From positions 2,495,954 to 2,559,953 of the forward strand of contig PCDI01000005.1 in the NCBI GenBank assembly GCA_002778195.1: a stretch of 64,000 bases of DNA, in the 5' to 3' direction. Made by a program: the position numbers and the translations under genes. This document shows, piece by piece, positions 19,487 through 31,687 of this stretch (the stretch's first letter is position 1; each line of letters opens with the position of its first letter). The stretch comes from Raffaelea ambrosiae. Its lineage: Eukaryota > Ascomycota > Sordariomycetes > Ophiostomatales > Ophiostomataceae. The notes below the pieces were generated by a model. That model worked only from the letters and a program-made list of their open reading frames with translations. It was not told where the DNA came from and ran no database searches.

Positions 19487-21993
19487 CTACACTGGCGTGT
19501 TCCCCTTTCCTGGGATCGTCTTGGTCCGCCGTGGCAGCCCGTCCAAGGGCAGGCCAGGCAGCGGGCCGGCAGGAGGTGCCCAGCGAGGCGTCCGCGGCGT
19601 GGGCGACAACAGCACGGCTGGCGCGGCCGTCGATGCAGGCGTGGCCGCCGCGGTCGTCGGCGACGTCGCCGTCGACTTGGGCGACCGCACGGCCACATTG
19701 GTCGGCGTCGACACCGCGACACCGACGTCTTCCGTGCCGGCCACGGCCCCGTTGTCCTTGGTCTCCGTAGGCGGTACCCGCGCGACAGACGCGGCCGACA
19801 CAGTCTTGGCCTCCGTCGACACAGTCTCCGACTCCTGCGCGCCCCCCGCGTCCGCCCCCATCCGGCTCACAAAGGCGTGGTACTCCCGCACCAGGCTGTC
19901 CCCGCTGCCGCCAGGGCTGGTCAGCCGGTGGGAGGTGACCCCGGCCAGGCTGGAGCGGCGGCGGCTCATGCTTTCCTCCTCCACCGGCGACGGCGGCGGC
20001 TCGGCATGGTCGGCGGCGCCGGCCACCGCCATCGCGGCCTCCTCCTCTTCGGCGCGGGCGGGGGGGTTCGCGGCGAGCGGCTGCTGCAGGAGAGACGCGT
20101 TGAAGTACTCCATTTTCGGCCCGCGGTGGATGCCCCGGGGGCGTCCCGACGGTGTCCGGCTGTGCGTCGGGCTTTGGCGGGCGGTGCCGGCGCCGGCGCC
20201 GTCCTCCGTGCGGCTGATGCGGCAAATGTCAATGGGGCTGACATCCTCGCTGCTGCTCTTGGTGCTGCTCTCGTCGTCGCCGTCGTCGCTGTCGTCGCTG
20301 TCATCGCTGTCCTCGCTGTCCTCGCTGTCCTCGCGAAAGACATTCCGCTCCGGGCGACGAACAACACCGATGTGCGACTTGCGATGCGGCTTTGTGCTCG
20401 ATGCGGTCGAGGACGTTGGCGACGACGACGCCGCCCCCGCCCCCGCCCCCGCCACCGTCCTCGTCGTCGTCGGGGCCATGGAGGCGGTGGTGTTCCGCTT
20501 GCCGCCGGCACCGGCGAGGGCCACGCGAGACGCCTTGTCCAGCGGCTCGTAGACGCTGGATGTGGGACGTGGCGGCTCCGAGACGGCTGCGGGCCCGGCC
20601 GGCCGGAACACGGTGGTGGCCCGGCGCGTAGCCGCCGTGCTCGGCGCCCGGCGCGAAACCACCCGGTCGTCACTGTGGGCCACGGGCGGCGTCATGTCGC
20701 GCGCGTCGACCGGCGCCAAGGCGTCCGGGGCTGCCTCGGTGCGCGCCTGGCGCGAAGTCATGGAAAGAAGGCTGTTGATGCGAGACTGCGGGCCGGCCGT
20801 GAGGGGAGTCGACATGTCGGCTGTCCCTTGGTTCTTGTTTGTCGTAGAGTCGGTAGCCGTAGCAGAAGTCGCTGTCGTCGTCGTCGCCGCCGACGCCTCG
20901 CTTGTCTCTCCTCCAAAGTCCATGGTCGTCGCCTTCGTGGGCGACGTCTCCAGGAAGAGCCGCGTGTAGGCTGGCAACTGGTACTCCGCCAGAGAGACGT
21001 CGTTGCTGTCTCGAGAGGCCTGGTCGCCGGCGCCGCCCATCTTGACCGTCTTTGCCGTCGTCGTCGTCGGAAGGGGAAGCATGCTGTTCGTGTTGCCCGA
21101 CAGAGACGCGCCGTGGACCTGCCACCGCCGCCGTTTGTCTTTGACCGAGCCGGCCATGGACCGAGGACCACCTCCTCCGAGGCCGTCCCGTCTCTCGCTG
21201 TCGTGGCTGGTTCGGTTGCTGCGCCAGTTGCCGCCTCCCCCAGCAGCGGCCATGTCCACTTCGCTCTCGCTGGGGCCCAGCTTCTGGCGGATAGAACGAG
21301 CACGGAAGAAGAGGAACAAGCCTGCCGTCAGCGCGAGCAACCCGACGACGCCCATGATGATGCCGACGACGGCCAGCGCTACCTCGGGCGGGCTGCACGC
21401 TCCAAACGACCCGTCCTGCTGTGCATTTGTGACCTGGTTGCGTTGTCAGTATGTCTGCTTCATTGTCGTGCAATAAGTCCTCGTAAGCTTACCGCTTCTG
21501 TCATGGTTGCTTCCGCTGCTGCTGCTGCTGCCACAGTTGCTTGTCCTGCCGCACCAGTTGCACCGGCGCCAGCACCAGCACTGGCACTGGCTACGGCAGA
21601 GGAGGCAGAGGCTTGGACAGCTGCGATCGCCCCAGAGGCCGAAACCTGAGCAGCTTCGAGGCTTGTCTGCAATTCCGACATCACACTGGAGGCAGAAGAG
21701 CTGACATAGGCCAGGCGGGCACTGAAAGTGATCGATGCCGACGACAGAGCAGCGACGACAGCCTGCTGTTGGTTGTCGATGATCGAGTTTCCTTCACCGG
21801 CCACCTGGCGAGCCTGCGCCCGCAGAAGAACAGCATCCGGGTCCATGGGCCGTGAAGTGGTCATCGGGTTGGGCCAAGGCTCAGACGATGCCACCAGCTT
21901 GGTTGGTGTTCTGTCACCAGTCGGCGACGAGACCCCAGACTGGACGGCCTCGCAGCCGAGAGCCAGACAGCCGACCACGATGCCTTTTCTCAT
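19487..21993 (-). CDS. Single-pass surface protein with Ala/Ser ectodomain and long cytoplasmic tail
   Basis: Two exons, 21493-21993 and 19487-21433, are joined across a 59-nt intron (donor GTAAGC, branch ACTGACAAC, acceptor CCAG), giving 815 residues. The frame upstream of 21993 begins with TTG; ATG 21993 starts a short hydrophobic leader (MRKGIVVGCLALGC). The roughly 165-residue ectodomain is rich in Ala and Ser, with helical ASASS/AVQASASSAVAS stretches. One membrane helix (about 183-208; VALAVVGIIMGVVGLLALTAG) is followed by RARSIRQK and a 600-residue disordered tail rich in Ser, Thr and Asp, including an SEDSEDSDDSDD acidic run. The layout recalls fungal wall-stress or Mid2-like sensors and mucin-like anchors, but no family motif proves this. 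Role in surface sensing is inference. Confidence 0.75.
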
Positions 21994-24428
21994 GATGCAA
22001 GCCTGGCTGGTATATCCGGACAAAACACCCGCAATGGGTGTCTTTGCAGGAAAAGTCGATTAAAGATTACAAGGTGAATATAGATAGTGTGGGACTGTCG
22101 CCTGGACAATCAGGTTGTTTGCATGGACGAAAGAAACAAAAAAAGGAAGGCAAAACAGGAAAAGACAGAGAGAAAAAAAAGAGCGATAGTGAAAGAAAAG
22201 GAGAGAGCTGGCAAAACCGGATTTTCTCCTTGGGATCGGAGGGCGGCGGGCAGACTTGATGTAGGAGATGCAGCGCATGGCTAAGGATGCTAGATCTGTT
22301 GCACATCATCCATGTCTTGCCGCCTTTCTTTGTTTTTGTTTTGCATTCTCTGTCTTTCTGCTGCCCACAGTTTTGCTCAAATCCAATGTCTAGGCCACAA
22401 TGGTATCATCCTTTACGAAGGATTGTAATAGATACAAGCCTCGATCTTGGAATAGAAACTGACTATCCGAGAGACGGAGAAGGACGGAGAAAGCATTGTT
22501 CTACGACTTCAAAACAAAAAGGCTGCCCGCACGTTCCGGTCAACCCTTCAGACGTCCCCTTTCTGAGAAACAAAGTGAGCCCAGCCCCTGCGCAGGCCCA
22601 GGCCCAGGCATGCCGGCGTGGGATGGAACACTAACACAGTGAGCCCGTACGGCACAGGGCGCGTGCGTGTCTTGTGTATATCTGTGTATGCATGGGAGAT
22701 ATCCAGTAAATTATCGGAAACGGGGAAGAAAAAGAAGAAAGAGGGAGAGAAGAGAAAATTCTTCTGTGTGATCGTCGGTTCCTTTTCCGGGATGCGTCCT
22801 TGTCGGCTGCCTGTGCACAAAAAAAGCACACCCACAGGATTCGCCCTTCTTTTTGACGGGAGCGACGGGACGCCAAGATGTGCCATTCTCGACAGATGGG
22901 AAAGGCAAGAGGTGCTTGAAGTGGTGCAAAGATAGAATGGCGGTACGTTGGTCGAAGGATCAGAAGCAATGAATGAATGGCCTGAAGCAAAAATTCTCAA
23001 CACACAGACGTTTTGCTGTAACAGCGCCAGGATCGACAGCCGCATAAAGAAGGGAGGGATATCTACAGAGTGGAAATGGGATGAGGTGTGCAGGAGAAGA
23101 GAAGGAAAAGGAAGGGAAAAGATAAAAAGAGGAGCAGGAAAGGAGGAACGGGAGAGGAATGTAACAGAATGATCAGAAAAAAGAAAAACAGCAGAAGACA
23201 TCTAGGGGAAGGACGCCGTCTTTGGTCATTATGCGGCTCTGCACAACCTTCCAAGTGTCCGGTACGGCTATTTCCCAGGTCGTTTCTCTATTGTTTCTTG
23301 TTCGTCATGGTTCTGGGGATTCGTGTTGTCCTCCGTCTTCCCATTCCCTTCTGTCCGGGTTTGGGGGATGTGCCCTTCCGGCATATATGCTAAGCCTCTC
23401 TTGTTTTCCAGGTTGCCCTTTTTTGGGCAAAGAGCATCCGGGGATACCACTACTATATTGACATGCAGTAGCTCAAAAAGAAAGATCTGGAATCGTAAAC
23501 ACGAACACGAAGTTCTTGACATCGAAATAAAGTTAACTTCCGTACGACTAATGTCTTGTCTTGTCTCCATCCTATCTCTATTTTCGCCCCTTGGTATTGC
23601 TCGCCTTGCCGATTTAAAACGTCCTCGTCCTAAGGCCTGTTCCTTGTCTTCTCACCTGAAATAATGCCTGTCCACTCTGACACCGTTCCTTCCCACCCCT
23701 GCAGAAATCCTCCTGTTTCTTTACCTGATTGATCGACAACCTTGGATGTGCCAGCAATCATAGCACGCTCCCTTTTTGCCACGGCCCATCGAAAAACAGC
23801 AAGCGTCTTCGCCCCGTCTCCTTTAGCATTGTGCACTGGTCATCGGGCTTGATATATTTTTAGGGGGGTTAAACTGCTCACTATCGTGGAGTTTGAAAAG
23901 CGTTTTCGTCTATGTAGTTTTATTTGTTTCTTGTTCTCGACCTAATACTCTTTAAATAATCTATCTAGAACACACGAAAAGTGTGTCACAATGTCCTTTC
24001 TTTTGCGCTTCCGACGAAAAACTTCTCTGGCCCACGTATCCCAAGGCCATCTCTATCTCTCTAATAGGAACTTGCCCCAAGCCGCGCAGACATAAGGTAC
24101 TGGAAGTAAACGTTTGCGAGATAAAAAGAAGGGAGCATAGAAACAAGTCAGAATTTAAGAAAACTGAAAAAAATATAACAAAACAAAAAAAAACAGACGA
24201 TGTAGACAAACGAAAGCAAGTAAAGCCAATGCAACCCGAACCCATGTGACTCCCGACGGAAGGAAAGCAGAAGAAAAAGCACTTTTTGTATGTGTTCTCG
24301 TCAAAGTTGAAAGGAGAGGGGGGTTGATGCAATAAATGTCCCTCTCCCCGATCCCAAATTACTATCCACCAATTTGTTTTTGTGCGTGTTGATTTTCGTG
24401 ACAAGTAATGGAATCAAGGATGGGACAT
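21994..24428. other. Intergenic space, 2.4 kb, with purine-rich promoter side
   Basis: No supportable gene. The plus strand is strongly A/G-rich at 22125-22215 and again at 22720-22765 and 23080-23165, meaning a pyrimidine-rich strand upstream of the ATG at 21993, as often seen in fungal promoters and leaders. The right part is the 3' flank of EF-3. Confidence 0.55.
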
Positions 24429-27400
24429 TTAGTCCTCCTCGTCAGAGAACACCTCCTCGCCGCGCTTCCGGCGAGCCATGCGCTCCTTCTTCTTCTTGCG
24501 TGCCTCGGAGGAGGTCAGCTTAGCCTTCTTCTTGTTGCCAGTGATCTTGTTGCCCATGGCGTCGAACTTGTCCTCGCCATCGCCATCATCGGCCTTGAGG
24601 CGCGGGCCAGAGCCCTGGCCCTGCACCCAGTTGTGGCCAGACGGGGTCATCTTGCCGTCAAGGACGGCCCAGACTTCCTCAGTCAGGTCCTTGGTGAACT
24701 CAGCCGAGTGAGAGATGATGATGACACCACCCTCGAACTTCTTCAGGGCCTTGGACAGGGCACCGAGAGAGTCACGATCCAGGTAGTTGGTGGGCTCGTC
24801 AAGCACGATCAGATGGGGACGCTGCCACGAGCAGGCAGCCAGGACAACCTTGACACGCTGACCACCAGACAGACCGCGCATGCGCGAGTGAGAAATCAGC
24901 TCAGCATCCAGACCGAAGTTGGCGCAGTGGGCCTCGATCTCCTTGCGGACCAGAGGACGGAACTGACCCGAGGCTAAGGCCTCCTTCATATCGACCTCAG
25001 CGACGAGCTTCTGGTGAGAAGCCAGCAGCTCGGAACGCGGGAGCCAGTCGTTGTCGGCCGACATCATGGGCACCCAGCGCTCCTGCTTGGTGCCGACGTT
25101 CTCGCCCAGAGCGAAGGAGCACTCGTACTCGTAGGAGTTCTTGAACTTGCGGCGAGAGTTGATGCCAATGACACGACGCTGGCTGTCGCGGATCCGGAAG
25201 ACCTTGTTCATGGCCTGCTCGTCCTCCTCGGTGATGATCTTGTTGGCGCGGTCCATGGTCTCACGGTCCTCACCAGTGCGGAAACGCCACTGGATGTACT
25301 CAGAGGGGGTCTTGTCCAGGTGGTTATCGATGTGGGCGAAAGCGTGCTGCTTGATGTAGGCAATACGGATGTTCTCGTGCTGGTAGATCTCACCGCCAGT
25401 GGGGATCAGCTCACCAGTCAGGACGTTGACCAGGGTGGACTTGCCGGCACCGTTGGGGCCAATGACAGCGATACGCGAGCTCAGCGAGCACTGGAAGGTG
25501 ATGTCGGTGATCTGGGGCTTGGTGGTACCAGGGTACTGGAAGCTCATGTTGGTGGCACGCAGGATGGCCTTGGCCTTGGTCTTGACGCCCTCGAGGAAAC
25601 CGGGCTCAGGGAAAGTGAACTCCATCTCGGAGGCACCCAGCTCGTAGTAGGACTTGGCAGAGGGCACGCGGCCGACGAAAGCCTTCAAGTTGCCCTTGTA
25701 GCGCTTAAGCTTGAAGCGCTCGTAGTGGACAATGTGCTGGCAGACGTTGTCGAGGAAGCCAGAGTCGTGAGACACGATGATGGACGTGCAGGGAGAGTTG
25801 ATGAGGTAGTCCTCGAGCCACTTGACGTTCTTCACGTCGAGATGGTTGGTCGGCTCGTCCAGCAGCAGAATATCGGGGGCCTCGAAGACGGCACGGCACA
25901 GAGCCAGCTTCATCTTCCAACCACCAGACAGAGCGCTGATCTCGCCAGACACCATCTGCTCGTTGAAGCCGAACTCGTCCAGACGCTTCTCGACATCCGC
26001 CTTGCTGACATCGACCTTGGCCTCGGCCAGCTTCTTCATGGTCCAGTCAATGGTGGTCATCTCGGTATCTTCAGAGTCCAGGTCGTGCTCGACGAAGACG
26101 GTCTTGACCTCGCTCTGCTTGGGGAAGCCCTCGACCTGCTCGTTGTTGATGGCGCGCATCAGAGTGGACTTGCCAGAGCCGTTGGGACCGCACAGACCGT
26201 AGCGCTGGCCACGCTTCAGGCGCAGGCTAGTCTGGTTCAGCAGAATCTTGGCACCGTAGGCCAGGGAGAAGGTGCAGTTGCACAGATCCTCACCCTCCTC
26301 CTCGTCGTCCTCGACCTCGGCGGCCTCGGCAGCACCGGGGGCGGTCTTCTTGCGGAGAGTGTCGATAGTCTTCTCGGCGTCGGCCTCGGCGACAACGACC
26401 AGGACGAAGGGCTTGAGGTTGGTGATCCAGGTGGAGGCCTCGGTCTCCTTCTCGTCGACCAGCTGGCCGGCGATGGCAGAGATGTACTCCAGGACAGGGG
26501 TGAACTTGTCCGTGGTGGACTTGGCCGGCAGGATGGACTTGAGGTGGTTCAGGACAACCTGCAGGTCGCCGTAGTTGCTGGCCTCAGGAATCTTGCCATC
26601 CTTGATGTTGCCGACGCGGGTGAGGGTGTCGAGAGCCTGGCGGGTCTTCTCGCGAGCCTCAGGGTCGGCCAGGGTCTCGAAGTTCTTCTGCAGGCCAGGC
26701 ATCATCTTGGGCAAGAAGGGAGCGACAATGTTCGGGTCGTCGACGAGCTTGCACATGTTGTCGACAATGACAGCCGACTTACGCTTGATAGCGGTGTCAC
26801 GCTCGGCCAGACCACGATCCAGCAGAGGGACCATGAGGGCCAGAGTAGGCTCCTGGACCTCCGTGACGAAAGTGGTGGCACCCAACAGGTGAACGGTCTC
26901 GGGGACGTTCTCAGGCTTGGCGATACACTTGATCAGCTCGGGGATGAACTTCTCGATATCCCTGTTGACAATGAGGCGGCAGACCTTCTCCATGGTGGAG
27001 AAAGCGCGGGTGGAGACCTCCTTCTTGGTCACCCACATGGCCTCAGAGACGGCGGGGATCAGCTCCGGCACACGGACGGACATCTGGGCCGGCGAGGTGC
27101 GGATCAGAGTGTCAATGAAGTCCAGGGCCAGCAGACGCTCAGGGAACTTCTGGGCGTTGCGCAGGGAGTTGGTGACAGCCGGCAGGGCAGCCTTGGCGGC
27201 GTTGGGGTTGATGGCCTCGGCAATGGCCAGGCCAGCAGCGAAAGCGGCGTTCTTGACAGCGGTGATCTTGTCGCCAGCAGCGAGAAGAACGTCGCCCAGA
27301 ATGACGACCAGGAACGGCTCAGCATGGGCCGAGATCTCGGCATGCTGGGCAATCGCCTGGATGGCAGTCAGGGCCTTTTCGCGGAGAGCAGCATCCTTCT

Positions 27401-28176
27401 TGTTGTTGAGCTGCTTCTTCAGAGTCTCGAAGCCCCTAGATATAATAAATCACATGTTAGCAATCGAGCCGCAAATAGAGTGCAAAAAAAATTGGCTTTC
27501 GGTTCTCCAAAACAGGCAATTGCAAGCAAAAGGCGGCAACAAAAAGTGTAGGATGCAAGCGTGCGAAAAAGAAGGAGCGGCTAATGGCCCAGGCAAGGAA
27601 AACCCAAGGCATATGCAGGTCCACCCAGGCACGATCGGAGGGGCAAAACAGGACGAAAAGAGGGCTTTTTCTGAGTCTCTCCAAACAGCCAATCTCATGC
27701 CTTGTATGGCAAAATCGGCGTTTGCGACCGAAAAGCCCCTTTGTGGCTCTGTCGTGGCTCTGCTCTCCGAACCCACCGTCCTGCTTTTTTTTTTTCTGCC
27801 TGGCTGACAACCAATAACTGGCTCGCCGAATGCGCCTGCACACAAATTTTTTTTCCCAGTGCGGTGCAATGGAAAATGGAAAAAAATAGCGGTGGCGGTT
27901 GGTGGGGGGGTCGATAAGGTGGGGGAGGACCAGAAAGGAAAGAGCGACGCAAATAAATTTTTTTGCCTGTTTTGGAGTAAAGGGAGGCGCCAATAGGGTA
28001 GAACAGAAATAAACTTACTTGGCTGGGACGGCAACGTCCTCGATGTGGCCGTTGATGACTCTGGCGATGGCAATAGACTGCTCCTTGGTGTCAGCAGCAT
28101 CAGTAGAGATGCTGAGCTTCTGGAGGAGGTCGGCAAGGGCCTTGTCGGCCTTGGCGGAATCAGCTTTTGAAGCCAT
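24429..28176 (-). CDS. tef3: Translation elongation factor 3 (EF-3)
   Basis: Two exons, 28019-28176 and 24429-27435, give 1,054 residues, close to yeast EF-3 (1,044). ATG 28176 lies in CGAAATGGCT. The 583-nt intron has donor GTAAGT, branch TTGCTAACAT and acceptor CTAG, and splices AA|G GGC TTC (Lys-Gly-Phe). HEAT repeats fill roughly the first 320 residues, followed by a helical region and an acidic linker. ABC cassette 1 has Walker A GPNGSGKST near 469, signature SGG in ALSGGWKMK and Walker B ILLLDEPTNHLD. ABC cassette 2 has GPNGAGKST near 705, a chromodomain-like insert, LSGGQRVKV and LIVLDEPTNYLD. The C-terminus is Lys-rich (KKKKERMARRKRG), as in ribosome-binding EF-3. The protein hydrolyses ATP to release deacylated tRNA from the E site and is specific to fungi. 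Confidence 0.98.
27436..28018 (-). other. Long first intron of EF-3
   Basis: A 583-nt intron follows only 52 complete codons. It is several times longer than other introns in the window (56-197 nt). It holds mixed low-complexity runs but no convincing gene on either strand; an open frame at 27457-27993 has no recognisable domain. Confidence 0.9.
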
Positions 28177-28469
28177 TTCGTAGGGTTTGTGTGGTTTGTG
28201 GGGAGAAGAGGTTGTTTGTCGGTTTTGGAGAGCGTGAGGAAAGGGGTATCTAATGTCTATCTCGAAGAGAAAGTCGATCAGAAAACCAGCCTGGAGGCGT
28301 CTATCCCAACGAGATGTAAAAAAACGAAGAAACAACGAGCTTCTAAAACTGTCGACCTGAGAGCCCGCAGGAGGTCGACGACAGAAAGGCGATCTCTTGC
28401 TCTATGTGGCTCGAACGCGCAAACGGAAATGAAAATAAAACAGAAGGAACTGAGGAGAGATCGATCCTT

Positions 28470-28592
28470 CAAGAGGGAGTGGGAGAGGGGAGAAGAAAAA
28501 GAAAGAGAGAAGAAACAGATGAGGGGGGTGGAAGAAGAAAAGTATCGAGGTGGAGGGGGGCAAAAAAAAAAGTGGAAGAGCTTTTATAAATC
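28470..28592 (-). promoter_or_regulatory. EF-3 core promoter: TATA element and pyrimidine tract
   Basis: On the minus strand TTTATAAAAG (28581-28590) is followed downstream by a pyrimidine-dominated stretch of about 110 bases that reads as A/G on the plus strand. A TATA element followed by a CT-rich block is a usual feature of strongly expressed fungal genes. The distance to the ATG is about 405 bases, leaving room for a long leader. Confidence 0.6.
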
Positions 28593-31500
28593 GGGCTGGA
28601 GATGAAAACGCTGTACTGAGGTTTACCGTCATAGCAACGGGGTGGAGGGGTGAAAAAAGCCAGCCCAGCCCAGAAAAAAAAAATAAGTTTGCGCCAAAGA
28701 AGGCAGAAAAAAACTTTTTTGTGGGCCATGACCAGCGAATGTGAAGGCGAGAAAAAGTTTTTTGCATGAGGATCCGCCTCACCGCCCTCCTTCATTACCG
28801 GATCGGGGTTGGCGGCATGTGTCTGATAGTGCAAGATAAGGGCCGGGCGGTGTGCCCCACTGTGTCACAGTGCGACAGCTGGTGGGCGTGGGTGCGCAAC
28901 AGCGGCACATTGATTGGCGCTTGTTCCCTGGCTGTTCCTTATTCCCAGCCGCCTGGCTGAGGCTTGTCCGTGCCTGTCTTGGCCCTAGAAAGGGGTGTGT
29001 CCGATGGGTTTCTACCTGTAATCCCGCTGATCTCCTCGACCGCTCGCCGTTCCCCGTCCTCCCTGTTCCTTTTGTTGGGAACGGTCGTAGTAAGAGACAG
29101 ATATTCACGGGCAAGTCGGTGCACAGTAAGACAGACTGTGTCGCTGTAAAGATGACGGTTTCACCAAGAGCAGGAAGAAAGAAAAGAAAAAAAAAAACAC
29201 CCAACAGAACTGCAACTGTTACCAAACTAACAGGCAACGAAAGCATTTTGCGTTGCCACCCAAAAAAGCCGCTGATTGACGTCAGTTTCTAGCCTGCAGC
29301 AAGAGAATAAACAGGAAGATTGGAGGCCTTGTTCTCATTTCATGCCATGGTCTTTTGCACTCTGTCGCAGTCTGTCACTCTACTTCCTGGACCAGTGTTT
29401 CGTCTAGATGTGCAAAGTCTGCGGGACAAAGCCAGAACGGGTCCTGTCTCATCTTGGTTTTTTTTTTTTGCTCTCGTTTTTCTCGTCTGGACCCCGCGTA
29501 CTCCGGTATTACCCACTGGACAGAACCATACCGCCTCTCTGATAAGCCATGTGAGCGGCAATCGACAACTAATAAGATGCCGGGACGAAATGATGGGTGG
29601 CGGAGCCTGCAGCACCCATAAGCAGGAATGGTGGTTCCCTGCCTCGGAGTACTGTTGGCTGCAATGTTGACTGCTGCCTCCGTTTTCCGAGCCAATAAAG
29701 GACAAATGAAACACAAAGAGGGATAAAAATAAAAGGTGAGATTACGCAAGGAAGGAGCGTCGGGACGGCGTCAGAAAACAGAAGGTGACAGCATTACTCT
29801 TTATTAGCAAGCGTAAGGGACCGAGATGCGGCAGAACCAAGGTAAGAGCAACCAGGCAAAGCCAACAAGAGAAGACCAGCTCCTAGCAAATGGATATGAC
29901 GCAGAATAGCCCAACAGAACACAAGTCTTAGGGCATGTGATTGCCAGCCTTTAGTCTCGGCCACAGCTGTTAGAGGCACCGTTTTATTTTTATTTTATTC
30001 TGATTTTCTAGCGAGCGGCAGAAAAAGTTAGAGTAGATCGTCCAGCTGCGAATGACCACTCGGATCAATGCATGCCGCCACGGGCTGGCCGATGCAAATC
30101 TACGCCTGTACAGGGGTTCTACAAGCCATACGCAGGCTTTCACATAGAGTTTATTGTAGAAAATCTTGTCGGAGTTGTTTCGCAATCCGGGATGCACTGC
30201 AAATTGTTTGGATCGAGCTTAGATCTGTGTTATTCTCTGATGTCGCCCTGCAGCGCCTCTCAGAACCACGATTTTCCCTTTGCGCTTTTTTTGTCTTCGT
30301 CTCCCATTCTTCCCCAGCCCTCCTCACCCTTACCGGGCGGGCTGCACGTACCCGGCCGCTACCTGTGCGTCCCATGTCTGTCATTGCTTTTGCGGGGAGG
30401 CGGGGTGGCAGGAATGCTGGGGGAGATGAGCGGTGAGCAGCGACCAGCACATGTCCGTCGGTCCTGTCAAATTTGAGCCGTCTCGAGGCCGGTCGAGGGC
30501 AGAGTGGGCTCCCTCGTGGCGAGGCGTAAAAGGAACGATAAGGCCCAGATTTGATCAGGCCAGTGCTCTTGGCCAGTGCTTGTATCCGTTCGTTGGCCAC
30601 TATGAGTTGTTGAGAATAGATAACAACAGCCTTGTCCACTTGGATTAAGCTCCTGGTCTGTGCAAGCCCGGTTGGAGAGTGGCCTGACAGAGCTTAGCAG
30701 CAGGATGTTTCGCCTTGCTTGGATACTCGACTCAGCTCATTATCCAGATATATCTTCACTTCAAACCCGGACGCTTCAGAAGAGCTGTAAACTTCGCCTA
30801 TAAAGCGGCTGTTAGTAGTTTTTGTCTCCGTTATCATCACCATGATCAAACAGCATCACGTGATATATGAGAGCCCGTTGTACAGTAGGTTTAATGGGCA
30901 AGCCCACGCCCCGTAATCCTCTTTAAAGAAATGGGAAGAACCAGAAGGCTTAGAAAGAAGAAGGGGGTTGTATTAACACGGGTTTTCAGCAATCACAGCA
31001 CCAGCAGCACGGCAACAATAGCAACGGGCTGGACCAAGTCGGAAGTGCTCACCCCAATCGATGGCCAAGACGGCAGTTCCTCGAGTTTTTATAAGTCGGG
31101 GGGCCATCGAGAAAGGAAACTGGGTCGTCACAGCAACAATAGACGAACAAGCTCTGAATCTTGGCAGTGCTGCCGCGACCAACGTGCGGGTACGACCAAC
31201 GTGTGGGTCTTCGAAGACAGTTCGGTGGCTGAGGCTGCCGCAGCAGGGAGCGCCGCAGGATGGGTCCCTTTACTTCTAAACTGTATGAGCACTGTTCTCG
31301 CGGTCCCCTCCGGGCCACCCCCAGCAAGAGTTTAATAGAATTACCGTTATCTATCAGTGATCGAGGCAGTACGCGATCGCACAGAACGATCTGTGATTTG
31401 GACAGATGGCAAGGCTGACGATGGCTTACATTTATATCCTGTATGTATCGCCTTATAGGTTAGATGCTGTATAGAGTCGCTTGTAGGTAAAACCTGTGAA

Positions 31501-31687
31501 AAGTCCCGAGCTTGTGTAGCAACACCCTCTTCAGACTACTCAAAGAGGAGCGTCCAAAATAACGTCAAAGTGGCTAATGCTAAACACGTAACTGATGTGT
31601 ATATTGATTTTCACAGCGACGAATTGTCGGGAAAAATAAAGAAAGAAAAAATTACCTCTTACCATGTCCTGCACGCTCGAATCATCG
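28593..31687. other. Intergenic space, 3.1 kb, no supportable gene
   Basis: It combines upstream sequence of EF-3 with the 3' flank of the gene ending at 31688. Open frames such as 30151-30639 and 30931-31335 lack motifs and splice support. Confidence 0.5.

Noticed and set aside
19877..21649. 590-codon plus-strand open frame
   Set aside because: Antisense of the surface-protein gene; Arg/Gly/Ala-rich, and it runs across that gene's intron.
22548..23201. 217-codon minus-strand open frame
   Set aside because: Low-complexity Phe/Ser/Leu from pyrimidine tracts, with no motif.
25014..27551. 845-codon plus-strand open frame
   Set aside because: It is the antisense shadow of EF-3, which has strong codon bias; the product is a Leu/Val/Gly/Asp-biased non-protein.
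27457..27993. Protein-coding gene nested in the EF-3 intron
   Set aside because: The frames on either strand are short of motifs and the minus-strand frame overlaps the splice region by chance.
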